Below are positions 1-7,158 of a stretch of DNA of 25,502 nucleotides, in pieces. How positions within the stretch are numbered: the stretch's first letter is position 1; the number at the start of each line of letters is the position of its first letter. The translations under genes were made by a program, and so were the position numbers. Source of the stretch: Thermotogaceae bacterium (GTDB taxonomy: Bacteria; Thermotogota; Thermotogae; Thermotogales; Thermotogaceae); contig JALVXE010000012.1 of assembly GCA_027038385.1 (NCBI GenBank), forward strand, positions 1-25,502, given 5' to 3'. Below the pieces are notes generated by a model. That model was not told the origin of the DNA and searched no databases. It saw only the letters and a list, made by a program, of their open reading frames with translations.

Positions 1-77
1 CCATAGAAAGTAAGCGGTCAAGATACCAGAAAACAAGCAGCGGAATATATACGGTGAAAATAGGACTTTCCTTCTAA
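1..77 (+). CDS. 3' end of a probable outer-membrane beta-barrel protein (partial)
   Basis: An open frame runs in from the window edge and stops at TAA (75-77). It shows about 24 residues ending in YTVKIGLSF. The last nine residues carry the C-terminal signature of outer-membrane barrels: terminal Phe, hydrophobic or aromatic residues at -3 (Leu), -5 (Ile), -7 (Val) and Tyr at -9. In diderm bacteria this is the last strand read by the Bam machinery. Thermotogota have an outer 'toga' with such proteins, so the reading fits. The frame is too short to say whether this is a porin, an Omp85/BamA homologue or something else. An 85-nt spacer separates it from the next gene, so the two could be co-transcribed. 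The fragment is short enough that a chance match is possible. Confidence 0.5.
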   Translation, partial: IESKRSRYQKTSSGIYTVKIGLSF

Positions 78-82
78 AGTTT

Positions 83-131
83 TTGAAGATGGTCACTATA
101 AGTTTGTGTAAAATAGCGACACACCTTGTCG
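83..131 (+). promoter_or_regulatory. Weak candidate promoter and 5' leader hairpin
   Basis: The 85-nt spacer before the first complete gene has a TTGAAG box (83-88) and a TAAAAT box (109-114). Their spacing is 20 nt, longer than the usual 17; reading the -10 as TGTAAA at 107 gives 18. A small hairpin follows, CGACA/TGTCG (117-121 and 127-131) with a 5-nt loop. No T-run follows it, so it is not an intrinsic terminator. This is the only intergenic space in the plus-strand block able to hold a promoter. The boxes are poor matches, and transcription could equally read through from the barrel gene. Confidence 0.22.
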
Positions 132-162
132 TCGAGTGGTAGAATTGAGCGGGGGTGAGAAG

Positions 163-1398
163 ATGGATGTCATAGAGAATGTTGTAAGGTCTCTCATAAA
201 AGAAGGAAAGCTGAGCAGGGCAAGAACCCTTTTGAGTGTGTTCCAAGACGAATACCCGCAGCTTGTCTTCGAGCTCGAAGAGGCTTCTGGAAACTTTGAA
301 GAAGCTCTGAAAGCTTTCGAGAGGATGCCAGAGGACCTTAAAAAGATTTACGAATCAAGAGCTGAGCAGATAAAGTCAAGACTCAAAAAAGATTACAAAG
401 CGGATTTCAGGGATGCTGTAGCTGAGATGGAGAAGAAAAACTACGAAGGAGCTTTCGCACTCCTCGAAGGGATAACTAAAGACTATCCAGAGCTTGTAGA
501 AGCCGTGGCCTTGAAGCTTGAAATAGCAAGGAGGCGCGGTGACAGAGCGAGGGCTCAATCCCTTGAAGAGCTTCTCGAAGCCCTTGACTCGACTCACCCG
601 TCTTTGATGAGCAGAAAGTCATCGAAGAGAAGAGAACATGTGTTCGGAGCTTTCGAATACACCGTGGTGATAACATCCGCGGTAATACTGGCAGTGTCTT
701 TAATGGCGCTATTTTCGATGCCGTCGAAATCCTTCATCGAAGAAAAACTCGCCGGTGTAAGCAAACCTCAGATAGTGAAAGCTCAAGTTAATCTCAAGCC
801 GGTCGAGAGCAAGATCGATGAAAGCTACAAAAAGTTGGAAAACTCCATAGCGAGCTTGAAAGCCCCACAGATAAGCTTGGATGATATAGAAAAGGCTGTC
901 TCAAGGGTCTTGGACGAGAAGCTCAAATCTCTTAAGGTTGTCCAGACTCAGAATCAGCAAAGTCAGAAAGCCGTGAGTGTTTCCGTGGACCTGAAACCTA
1001 TCGTTGAGAAGCTTTCAAATCTTGAGAAGGATATAAAGGATTTGAAAAAGAGTGTGAATGGCTTTATCACACCCGTTATACTTCCAGGAGAAAAAGTTTA
1101 CAAGCCATCGTCTGAGCTTGATAGCGCGAAGATATACTGGCTCGCTGGCTACATAATGTATCTGAAGGGAGACTTTAAAACGGCTGTGAACCTGTTCCAG
1201 AAATCACTCAACATAGTGAGCAAGAAATTCCCAAATGTTTACTTCCATGACGATTGTTATTACTACTTGGCACTCTCTTACTACGTTATGGGTGACCGTG
1301 AAAACGCCAGAAGGCTTTTCGAGAGCTTCATAAGGAAATTCCCGAAGAGCGGATATGTGGAGTACGCTAAGATATTCTTGAAAAAAATCGGGAGGTGA
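163..1398 (+). CDS. Single-pass membrane protein with TPR-like repeats and coiled coil
   Basis: This is not a family I can name. The 411-aa product has three parts. Residues 1 to about 150 are charged helices with TPR-like spacing (EGKLSRARTLL, GNFEEALKAFERMP, KKNYEGAFALLEGI). A Lys/Arg-rich stretch then leads into one hydrophobic helix at about 165-189 (VVITSAVILAVSLMALF). Next comes a predicted coiled coil at about 225-305, and finally tandem TPR/YbgF-like repeats to the C-terminus (KGDFKTAVNLFQKSL, MGDRENARRLFESFIRKFP). The positive-inside rule puts the N-part in the cytoplasm and the coiled coil and C-terminal TPRs outside the membrane. There is no cleavable signal peptide. ATG at 163 is chosen because GGGGGTGA sits just upstream; an in-frame GTG at 136 lacks such a site. 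The C-terminal part resembles CpoB/BamD-like scaffolds, and with the barrel gene upstream an envelope role is a reasonable guess only. Confidence 0.75.
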   Translation: MDVIENVVRSLIKEGKLSRARTLLSVFQDEYPQLVFELEEASGNFEEALKAFERMPEDLKKIYESRAEQIKSRLKKDYKADFRDAVAEMEKKNYEGAFALLEGITKDYPELVEAVALKLEIARRRGDRARAQSLEELLEALDSTHPSLMSRKSSKRREHVFGAFEYTVVITSAVILAVSLMALFSMPSKSFIEEKLAGVSKPQIVKAQVNLKPVESKIDESYKKLENSIASLKAPQISLDDIEKAVSRVLDEKLKSLKVVQTQNQQSQKAVSVSVDLKPIVEKLSNLEKDIKDLKKSVNGFITPVILPGEKVYKPSSELDSAKIYWLAGYIMYLKGDFKTAVNLFQKSLNIVSKKFPNVYFHDDCYYYLALSYYVMGDRENARRLFESFIRKFPKSGYVEYAKIFLKKIGR

Positions 1399-1403
1399 AC
1401 TTC

Positions 1404-2753
1404 TTGAAGATCGCGGATTTCATCGGAGCAGATAGGAAAAGAATAGATGAAATTCTGAGAAACATTAGAAAACTAGACGAGAAGGTAAACGCGTTCCTCA
1501 CGATAGTGAATAACCCAGAGATCCCAAGTGGCCCTTACTCTGGTGTGCCTATAGCCGTGAAGGACAACATAACTACCGAAGGGATAAGAACGACCTGCGG
1601 TTCGAAGATATTGGAAAACTTCGTTCCTCCTTACGATGCGACTGTCGTGAAGAAGTTGAAGAAAGCGGGTTTTGTGATAGTAGGAAAGACGAACATGGAT
1701 GAGTTCGCGATGGGTTCCACCACCGAGAACAGTGCTTTCTTTCCAACGAAAAACTCCAGGGATTTAGAGAGAGTTCCCGGTGGAAGCAGTGGAGGATCGG
1801 CAGCTGCAGTTGCATCTGGGATGGTTCCAGTCGCGCTTGGAAGCGACACGGGTGGATCTATAAGACAGCCTGCATCTCTGACGGGAGTATTTGGATTCAA
1901 GCCGACTTATGGCCTTGTCTCAAGGTATGGACTTGTAGCTTACGCATCATCACTCGATCAGATAGGACCGCTTGCCACCAGCACAGAGGACATAGCCACC
2001 GTCATGGATATCATAAGCGGAAAAGACGAGATGGATTCAACGACCGCCGATGTGAAATTGGATTTCAAGAGATTCAAGGAGATCAATCTCTCGGAAAAGA
2101 GCGTTGCGATAGTCAAGGAAATGATGGAATACGAAGGGCTCGATGAAGATGTTGCAAAAAAGTTCGATGAGTTCGTGAAAATTCTTGAGAAGATTGGCCT
2201 GAAGGTGCGTGAGATATCTCTACCAAGCATTAAGTACTCAGTTGCCACATACTACATAATAGCCCCGGCTGAGGTCAGCTCGAATCTTGCAAGGTTTGAT
2301 GGCATAAGGTACGGATTAAGAATAACTGGAGAAAACCTCAAAGAGCTCTATCTAAAAACAAGAAATACGGGGTTTGGGGAAGAGGTAAAAAGGAGAATTC
2401 TTCTTGGAACGTTTACATTGAGCGCTGCGTATTACGATGCGTACTTTGACAAAGCCCAAAGGGTCAGAAGGAAGATATCAGAAGAGATTTACGATGCCTT
2501 GAGCGAGAACGAATTCATAATATCTCCAACTTCCCCGATAGTCGCCCCGAAGATAGGAGAAAAGACGGATCCGTTGAGTTTGTACCTTATGGACTTTTAC
2601 ACGATACCGGCAAACCTAGCTGGAATCCCGGCTATAAGCGTTCCTTTTGGAGAATCAAACGACCTGCCGGTTGGAATGCAGATAATGGGAGGAAGGTTCA
2701 AAGACGTAGAGGTTCTCTCCCTATCTTGGAGGGTTGAAGAGGCGGTGAAATGA
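1404..2753 (+). CDS. gatA: Glutamyl-tRNA(Gln) amidotransferase subunit A
   Basis: GatA is the glutaminase subunit of GatCAB. It releases ammonia from glutamine so that mischarged Glu-tRNA(Gln), and often Asp-tRNA(Asn), can be amidated in the cytoplasm. The amidase-signature triad is complete: Lys53 (AVKDN), cis-Ser128 (PGGSSGGSAAA) and nucleophile Ser152 (SDTGGSIRQPAS). Their spacing of 75 and 24 residues matches that in FAAH. At 449 aa it is slightly short for the family (about 470-485). A TTG at 1404 is the preferred start, because GGGAGGTGA lies 8 nt upstream and overlaps the stop of the preceding gene. A GTG at 1395 would sit on that SD itself. gatB and gatC are not in this window. Confidence 0.95.
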   Translation: MKIADFIGADRKRIDEILRNIRKLDEKVNAFLTIVNNPEIPSGPYSGVPIAVKDNITTEGIRTTCGSKILENFVPPYDATVVKKLKKAGFVIVGKTNMDEFAMGSTTENSAFFPTKNSRDLERVPGGSSGGSAAAVASGMVPVALGSDTGGSIRQPASLTGVFGFKPTYGLVSRYGLVAYASSLDQIGPLATSTEDIATVMDIISGKDEMDSTTADVKLDFKRFKEINLSEKSVAIVKEMMEYEGLDEDVAKKFDEFVKILEKIGLKVREISLPSIKYSVATYYIIAPAEVSSNLARFDGIRYGLRITGENLKELYLKTRNTGFGEEVKRRILLGTFTLSAAYYDAYFDKAQRVRRKISEEIYDALSENEFIISPTSPIVAPKIGEKTDPLSLYLMDFYTIPANLAGIPAISVPFGESNDLPVGMQIMGGRFKDVEVLSLSWRVEEAVK

Positions 2754-4189
2754 TGAAGTACAAAGTTTCGAGAGATCCAATATACTCCGAGATCTTCATA
2801 TCACCACTAGAGAGGGTGATAATAGACACAAAACCTGTCCAGAGGCTCAGATTTCTCTCTCAGCTCACTGGAGCTGCGATGGTCTATCCTGGAGCAAGCC
2901 ACACAAGGTTCGCTCACTCTCTGGGAGTTATGCACGTCAGCGGGATGTATTCAGATCACCTGTTCCCTGGAGATATCTCAAAAAAGAGAATTCTGAGACT
3001 TGCTGGACTTCTTCACGACATAGGACATGGGCCTTTCAGTCACCAGTTTGACGACGTCGTCTACCCACTCGCCGGAATAAAAGGAGGGCACGATGAATAC
3101 AGGGAGAGGATTCTCCTTGAGCTGATGCCAGAACATGTGAAGACGGAGTTCGACAATCTGAGGGAAGACGAAAAAAAAGATGTTCTCGAGGACCTCGAAA
3201 ACACAGTGGGAAGCTTCGAAGATATGGAGGATGGTTTGAAGAAGCTCTTTGAAGAAGTCGTCGAGGTTTTCAAAGGTGAAGATGAAGGAACAGTGGAGTT
3301 CAACATAATTCAGGGACCTCTTGGAGCGGACAGGATAGATTTCATACTCAGGGACTCGTACAGCAGCGGAACGAGAACATTCGGGACGGGAGCACCGGAT
3401 AGGATCATCAGAAATTCTCTGATAGTTGAAAAAGACGGAAAAAAGCTCCTTTGCTACAGAAACAAAGCTATGGACGATATATACACCGCACTCTTTGGAA
3501 GGTTCATGATGTACAAGAACGTGTATTTCCACAAGACATCAAGAGCAGCTGATCTAATGATACAGGAAGTGTTAAGGCTCTCCTTCAAACCATTAAGTCT
3601 CTCTAAGAGGGTTTCGAACTTAGAAGAATTCGTAGACCTCACAGATATGACGATATTCGAGGAGATAAAGTACCTTTACAGAAATGGATCTGACGATGAG
3701 GAACTGAAAAAAGCTCATGAAACTCTCCAAAGGCTCCTTAAAAGGGACTTGTGGAAGGTCGTCATGGAGATGCCGTTCCCGATAGAAGGAATAGATCCGG
3801 CTTTGGTTGGAAAGTCTATAGCAAGGGAAGCTTTGGAGAAGATGAAGGAGAAGCTGATCGAAGTTCTGAAAAACGGAGTTTCTGATGAGAATGATTTGAA
3901 AGACCTAAAGTACATTCTCGAGAATTTCGACGATCTCTTCGTTGTCGACACTCCTTACCAACTCACGCTCGTTCATCCGGACGAGTTCGTCCAAAGCAGA
4001 GTTCTCGTATTCGATGGAAACGAAGTCATGGGATTTGAAGAATACGTCAAGAGATACCCGGCTTACAAACTGATGACGAGCAACTTGATACAAATAGTCA
4101 GGATATACATAAAGAGGGATTTCAGAGGCGTCCTCAAAAAATACGGTGTGATTCCCAGGGAGAGGATCAGGATGGTGACACGCTGGTGA
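2750..4189 (+). CDS. HD-domain phosphohydrolase, dNTPase-like (YwfO/EF1143 family)
   Basis: This 479-aa protein belongs to the HD superfamily branch that contains B. subtilis YwfO, E. faecalis EF1143 (a dNTP triphosphohydrolase) and, more distantly, SAMHD1. The metal ligands are in place: His56 in RFAHSLG, His89-Asp90 in LLHDIGHGPFSH, and Asp194 in GADRIDF. The region between HD and Asp194 is a charged helical insert, and the C-terminal half is helical with an ARDC-like fold expected for the family. It is probably a cytosolic enzyme acting on deoxynucleoside triphosphates or related phosphates; the real substrate cannot be read from sequence. Its ATG overlaps the gatA stop by 4 nt (ATGA). A second ATG at 2753 has better spacing to the GGTGA upstream. 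Confidence 0.85.
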   Translation: MMKYKVSRDPIYSEIFISPLERVIIDTKPVQRLRFLSQLTGAAMVYPGASHTRFAHSLGVMHVSGMYSDHLFPGDISKKRILRLAGLLHDIGHGPFSHQFDDVVYPLAGIKGGHDEYRERILLELMPEHVKTEFDNLREDEKKDVLEDLENTVGSFEDMEDGLKKLFEEVVEVFKGEDEGTVEFNIIQGPLGADRIDFILRDSYSSGTRTFGTGAPDRIIRNSLIVEKDGKKLLCYRNKAMDDIYTALFGRFMMYKNVYFHKTSRAADLMIQEVLRLSFKPLSLSKRVSNLEEFVDLTDMTIFEEIKYLYRNGSDDEELKKAHETLQRLLKRDLWKVVMEMPFPIEGIDPALVGKSIAREALEKMKEKLIEVLKNGVSDENDLKDLKYILENFDDLFVVDTPYQLTLVHPDEFVQSRVLVFDGNEVMGFEEYVKRYPAYKLMTSNLIQIVRIYIKRDFRGVLKKYGVIPRERIRMVTRW

Positions 4190-6009
4190 GGAAATTCTAT
4201 TTGTTTCTCATAGATTCAGCTTTAACCTTCTTGGCCGGGATATTCGCACTTTTTGTGAGATTCGGCTTCAACTTTTCGGAAATGTCAGAGTACTTTCTCT
4301 CTATCCCCATATACACCCTCGTGGCATCTCTAACGTACGTCTTGAACGGAAGCTACAGGGTAATATGGGCCTACGCTTCTCCGAAGGATATGATGCTTCT
4401 GTTCAGAGGATCACTTTTGGCTTACATAGTGAACCTAGCTTCATTTCAGCTCGTTCTAACTACCCAGTACGGTATAGTTCTTCCAAGATCGGTTGGGTTT
4501 CTCACGTTCCTCGGAAGCTTCTCGCTCATAGTTATGAGCAGGCTCTTCTGGCAGTGGATTTCGCACTACTCGGGTGGAAGAAATGACGGAAAGAAAGTGG
4601 TCATAGTTGGAGCTGGAGATGCCGGGAGCGCTCTCCTTGAGGAGTTTGAAAGAAGGCCAAACCTTGGGAAAGTCGTGGCCTTTGTTGATGATTCACCGCG
4701 AAAGATCGGAAGGAAGATAAGGGGAGTCCCGGTTTATGGGCCTATAAGGAACGTCATGGATGTGGTCAAAAAGTACGGAGCCAGCGAAGTTATAATAGCC
4801 ATACCCTCTGCCAGCTCCGATCAGATGAAAAGGATAGTCGATTCGATAGATCTCAGATCTGTTAGAGTCAGAACACTTCCCGGAATATATGAGCTTACTG
4901 ATAAGAAAGCAAAACTTGGAGAGCTCAGAGATATATCCATAGAGGATCTACTAGGAAGAGAACAGGTCAAAGTCAACCTCGAAGAGATAGGTGGATACAT
5001 AAGGGGAAAAAGGGTGATGGTAACAGGAGCTGGAGGGAGTATAGGATCGGAACTCGTCAGGCAAATCGCGAGGCTCGAGCCAGAGAGTTTGATACTCCTT
5101 GGTAGGGGAGAGAACAGCATATACAAGATAGATGAAGAACTCAACAGGAATTTCCCGAACGTGAAAAAGTACAGAGTGATAGGAGATGTGTCTGACGAGA
5201 AGTGGATGAAGCAGGTCTTCGAGAAGTACAAACCGCAAATAGTCTTTCACGCGGCGGCTCATAAACACGTACCTTTGATGGAGGAAAATCCGTATGAGGC
5301 TTTCAGGGTTAACGTCGTTGGAACTAAAATCATAGCTGATCTTTGTTGTGAATACGGTGTAGAGAGAATGATATTCATCTCAACCGACAAAGCGGTCAAC
5401 CCAACATCGATAATGGGACTGAGCAAGAGACTCGCAGAACTCTACATACTCTACGGTATAGGATGCGATACGAAGTTCGCGGTCGTGAGGTTCGGAAACG
5501 TCTTGGGAAGCAGGGGAAGTGTGATACCAAAGTTCAGAGAACAGATAATGAAAGGAGGCCCCGTTACCGTCACAGATCCGAGGATGAAAAGGTTCTTCAT
5601 GTCGATACCGGAAGCCGTGTCTTTGGTCCTCCAGGCTGGGGCGTACACCGAGGGAAAAGATCTGTTCGTTCTGGATATGGGAGACCAGATCTCGATAGAC
5701 AAGCTTGCGAGAACCCTGATAACCCTTTCAGGATTCGTTCCCGATCAGGATATAAAGATCGTCTACACTGGAATAAGACCCGGCGAGAAGCTGTACGAAG
5801 AGCTCTTCTATCCTCATGAGTTCTTCGAGAACACGCCGCATCAAAAGGTCATGAAGGTGGTGTCAAAGAAGGCTTATGAAAACGCGGGGGATATAATAGA
5901 GGAGATCAAGAAGTCTGTAAAATCTGGGGATTGGAAAAGAGCGCTGTCCCTATCGAAGAAACTCGTTCCGGAGTACGGAGGTGATAACCATGTGGATGGT
6001 GATAAGTGA
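4186..6009 (+). CDS. Membrane-anchored nucleotide-sugar 4,6-dehydratase (WbpM/PglF/CapD type)
   Basis: The 607-aa product has the layout of WbpM, PglF and CapD. About four N-terminal transmembrane helices (residues 1-125) are followed by a first Rossmann domain (VIVGAGDAGSALLEEF, from about residue 138) and then an extended SDR domain whose NAD site is VMVTGAGGSIGSE, from about residue 279. The catalytic region reads STDKAVNPTSIMGLSKR: Ser399, Met410 in place of the usual Tyr, and Lys414. This S-M-K triad is typical of the long membrane-bound UDP-GlcNAc 4,6-dehydratases, which make 4-keto-6-deoxy sugars for surface glycans or glycoproteins. It starts with GTG, overlapping the HD-gene stop by 4 nt (GTGA). 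No glycosyltransferase or aminotransferase partner lies in this window, so the end product is unknown. Confidence 0.9.
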   Translation: MRKFYLFLIDSALTFLAGIFALFVRFGFNFSEMSEYFLSIPIYTLVASLTYVLNGSYRVIWAYASPKDMMLLFRGSLLAYIVNLASFQLVLTTQYGIVLPRSVGFLTFLGSFSLIVMSRLFWQWISHYSGGRNDGKKVVIVGAGDAGSALLEEFERRPNLGKVVAFVDDSPRKIGRKIRGVPVYGPIRNVMDVVKKYGASEVIIAIPSASSDQMKRIVDSIDLRSVRVRTLPGIYELTDKKAKLGELRDISIEDLLGREQVKVNLEEIGGYIRGKRVMVTGAGGSIGSELVRQIARLEPESLILLGRGENSIYKIDEELNRNFPNVKKYRVIGDVSDEKWMKQVFEKYKPQIVFHAAAHKHVPLMEENPYEAFRVNVVGTKIIADLCCEYGVERMIFISTDKAVNPTSIMGLSKRLAELYILYGIGCDTKFAVVRFGNVLGSRGSVIPKFREQIMKGGPVTVTDPRMKRFFMSIPEAVSLVLQAGAYTEGKDLFVLDMGDQISIDKLARTLITLSGFVPDQDIKIVYTGIRPGEKLYEELFYPHEFFENTPHQKVMKVVSKKAYENAGDIIEEIKKSVKSGDWKRALSLSKKLVPEYGGDNHVDGDK

Positions 6010-6460
6010 TACACACGACAACTTGGAAAGAGTGAAAAGAGCAGTTGAAGAAGCCAAGAAGAGAAACGTAAGGGTGGTATTCCATTGTGGTGATATCGTC
6101 GCGCCTTTCGTGATCCCACTCTTCAAAGACTTCGAACTTCACGGCGTCTTTGGGAACAACGATGGAGAGTGGCTTTTTATGAAAGAGAAAGCTGGGGATG
6201 CGATAAAGAAAGGGCCAAGGGAATTGGAAGTTGATGGGAAAAAAGTCGCCCTCATGCACGAACCGTTCCTCCTTGAAGCAATAGTCAAGTCCCAGATGTA
6301 CGACTACGTCTTTTACGGACATACACACAAGATGGATATAAGAAGGGAAGGAAAGACACTTGTAGTCAATCCTGGTGAAGCGTGCGGATGTCTAACTGGG
6401 AAATCGACAATGGTCCTCTTGGACCCGGATACGGGAGAATACGAGGTGCTCGAGATTTGA
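5990..6460 (+). CDS. YfcE/MJ0936-type metallophosphoesterase
   Basis: This small (156-aa) calcineurin-like phosphodiesterase keeps every metal-binding motif of its family: Asp7-x-His9 (ISDTHDN), Asp35 (HCGDIV), Asn56 (FGNND), His90 (LMHEP), and His111/His113 (YGHTHK). Relatives hydrolyse phosphodiesters such as bis-p-nitrophenyl phosphate, and some act on cyclic nucleotides; the natural substrate is unclear. It should be cytosolic with two divalent metals. ATG 5990 is chosen because GGAGGTGA ends shortly upstream, inside the dehydratase gene, giving a 20-nt overlap. An upstream GTG at 5981 falls on that SD, and ATG 5996 is a weaker alternative. Confidence 0.88.
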   Translation: MWMVISDTHDNLERVKRAVEEAKKRNVRVVFHCGDIVAPFVIPLFKDFELHGVFGNNDGEWLFMKEKAGDAIKKGPRELEVDGKKVALMHEPFLLEAIVKSQMYDYVFYGHTHKMDIRREGKTLVVNPGEACGCLTGKSTMVLLDPDTGEYEVLEI

Positions 6461-7158
6461 TAGGTGAGAAGATATACACTTTTGAAACGCTTGAGTCGAC
6501 AAACACGTACGTTTTGAAGAACCACTCCGTACTCCACGACGGGGACGTTGTGGTTGCTTTAGAACAGACTTCTGGTAGGGGGAGGGAGAACAGAACCTGG
6601 CATTCCCCAAAGGGAGGACTTTGGTTCAGCGTGGCTTTCAAGCCAAAGAACATAAAAGATCTGAACTTTTACACGAAGCTCGCGTCGGTGTCACTCCTTC
6701 AGGTTTTGAAGGATATCAAGATATCAGCTTACCTGAAATGGCCGAACGACGTTTATTACAAAAAGAAAAAGCTCGCGGGAATACTCACGGAAGGGATATT
6801 CGACGGAGAACTTCCAATTGTAATAGTCGTGGGAATTGGATTGAACGTTAACAACGAGATACCTATTGAGCTTAAGGACGTGGCGATTTCCATAAAGGAG
6901 ATAAAGAAAAAGGAATACCCCCTCGATGAGATTCTCATGCTGGTGCTGAAGAAGATGAGATCCAACTGGGAGAAGTACAAGCTAACAAAAGGAGTTTTAA
7001 CTAGGCTTTGGAAGAAAGCCCTGGATTTAAAGGAAGGTATGAGGATAAACTTTCATGGGAAAGAGGCCAAGATATACAAGATTCTTCCAGATAGGCTCGT
7101 TCTGAGCACACCTGATGGATTCAGGGAAGTCACGAGCGCTCGGGAGCTTTATGACTGA
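6457..7158 (+). CDS. birA: Biotin--[acetyl-CoA carboxylase] ligase, single-domain
   Basis: This enzyme makes biotinyl-5'-AMP from biotin and ATP and transfers biotin to a lysine of a carboxylase carrier protein. The 233-aa product has ESTNT (13-17), the biotin-binding loop QTSGRGRENRTW (37-48), LKWPND (93-98), KLAGIL with the catalytic Lys105, and GIGLNVN (126-132). A small SH3-like domain ends the protein (GMRINFHGKEAKIY onward). It lacks the N-terminal winged helix of E. coli BirA, so it is the monofunctional class that does not repress transcription. TTG 6457 is chosen: GAGGTG lies 8 nt upstream, and TTGA overlaps the phosphoesterase stop by 4 nt. The longer in-frame ORF from 6382 would only add residues read inside the upstream gene. 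Confidence 0.92.
   Translation: MIGEKIYTFETLESTNTYVLKNHSVLHDGDVVVALEQTSGRGRENRTWHSPKGGLWFSVAFKPKNIKDLNFYTKLASVSLLQVLKDIKISAYLKWPNDVYYKKKKLAGILTEGIFDGELPIVIVVGIGLNVNNEIPIELKDVAISIKEIKKKEYPLDEILMLVLKKMRSNWEKYKLTKGVLTRLWKKALDLKEGMRINFHGKEAKIYKILPDRLVLSTPDGFREVTSARELYD

Noticed and set aside
2978..3532. 184-codon minus-strand open frame inside the HD-domain gene
   Set aside because: It lies fully antisense to a gene with clear catalytic motifs, has no SD at its start, and its residue pattern is that of a complement frame.
6382..6456. Upstream extension of the biotin ligase to an ATG at 6382
   Set aside because: The added residues are coded inside the phosphoesterase gene, match nothing in the family, and the TTG at 6457 has a well-spaced GAGGTG.
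2750..7158. HD phosphohydrolase plus metallophosphoesterase as a defence or nucleotide-signalling system
   Set aside because: No nucleotide cyclase, effector or mobile-element context is present, the neighbours are housekeeping genes, and there is no shift in base composition visible by eye.
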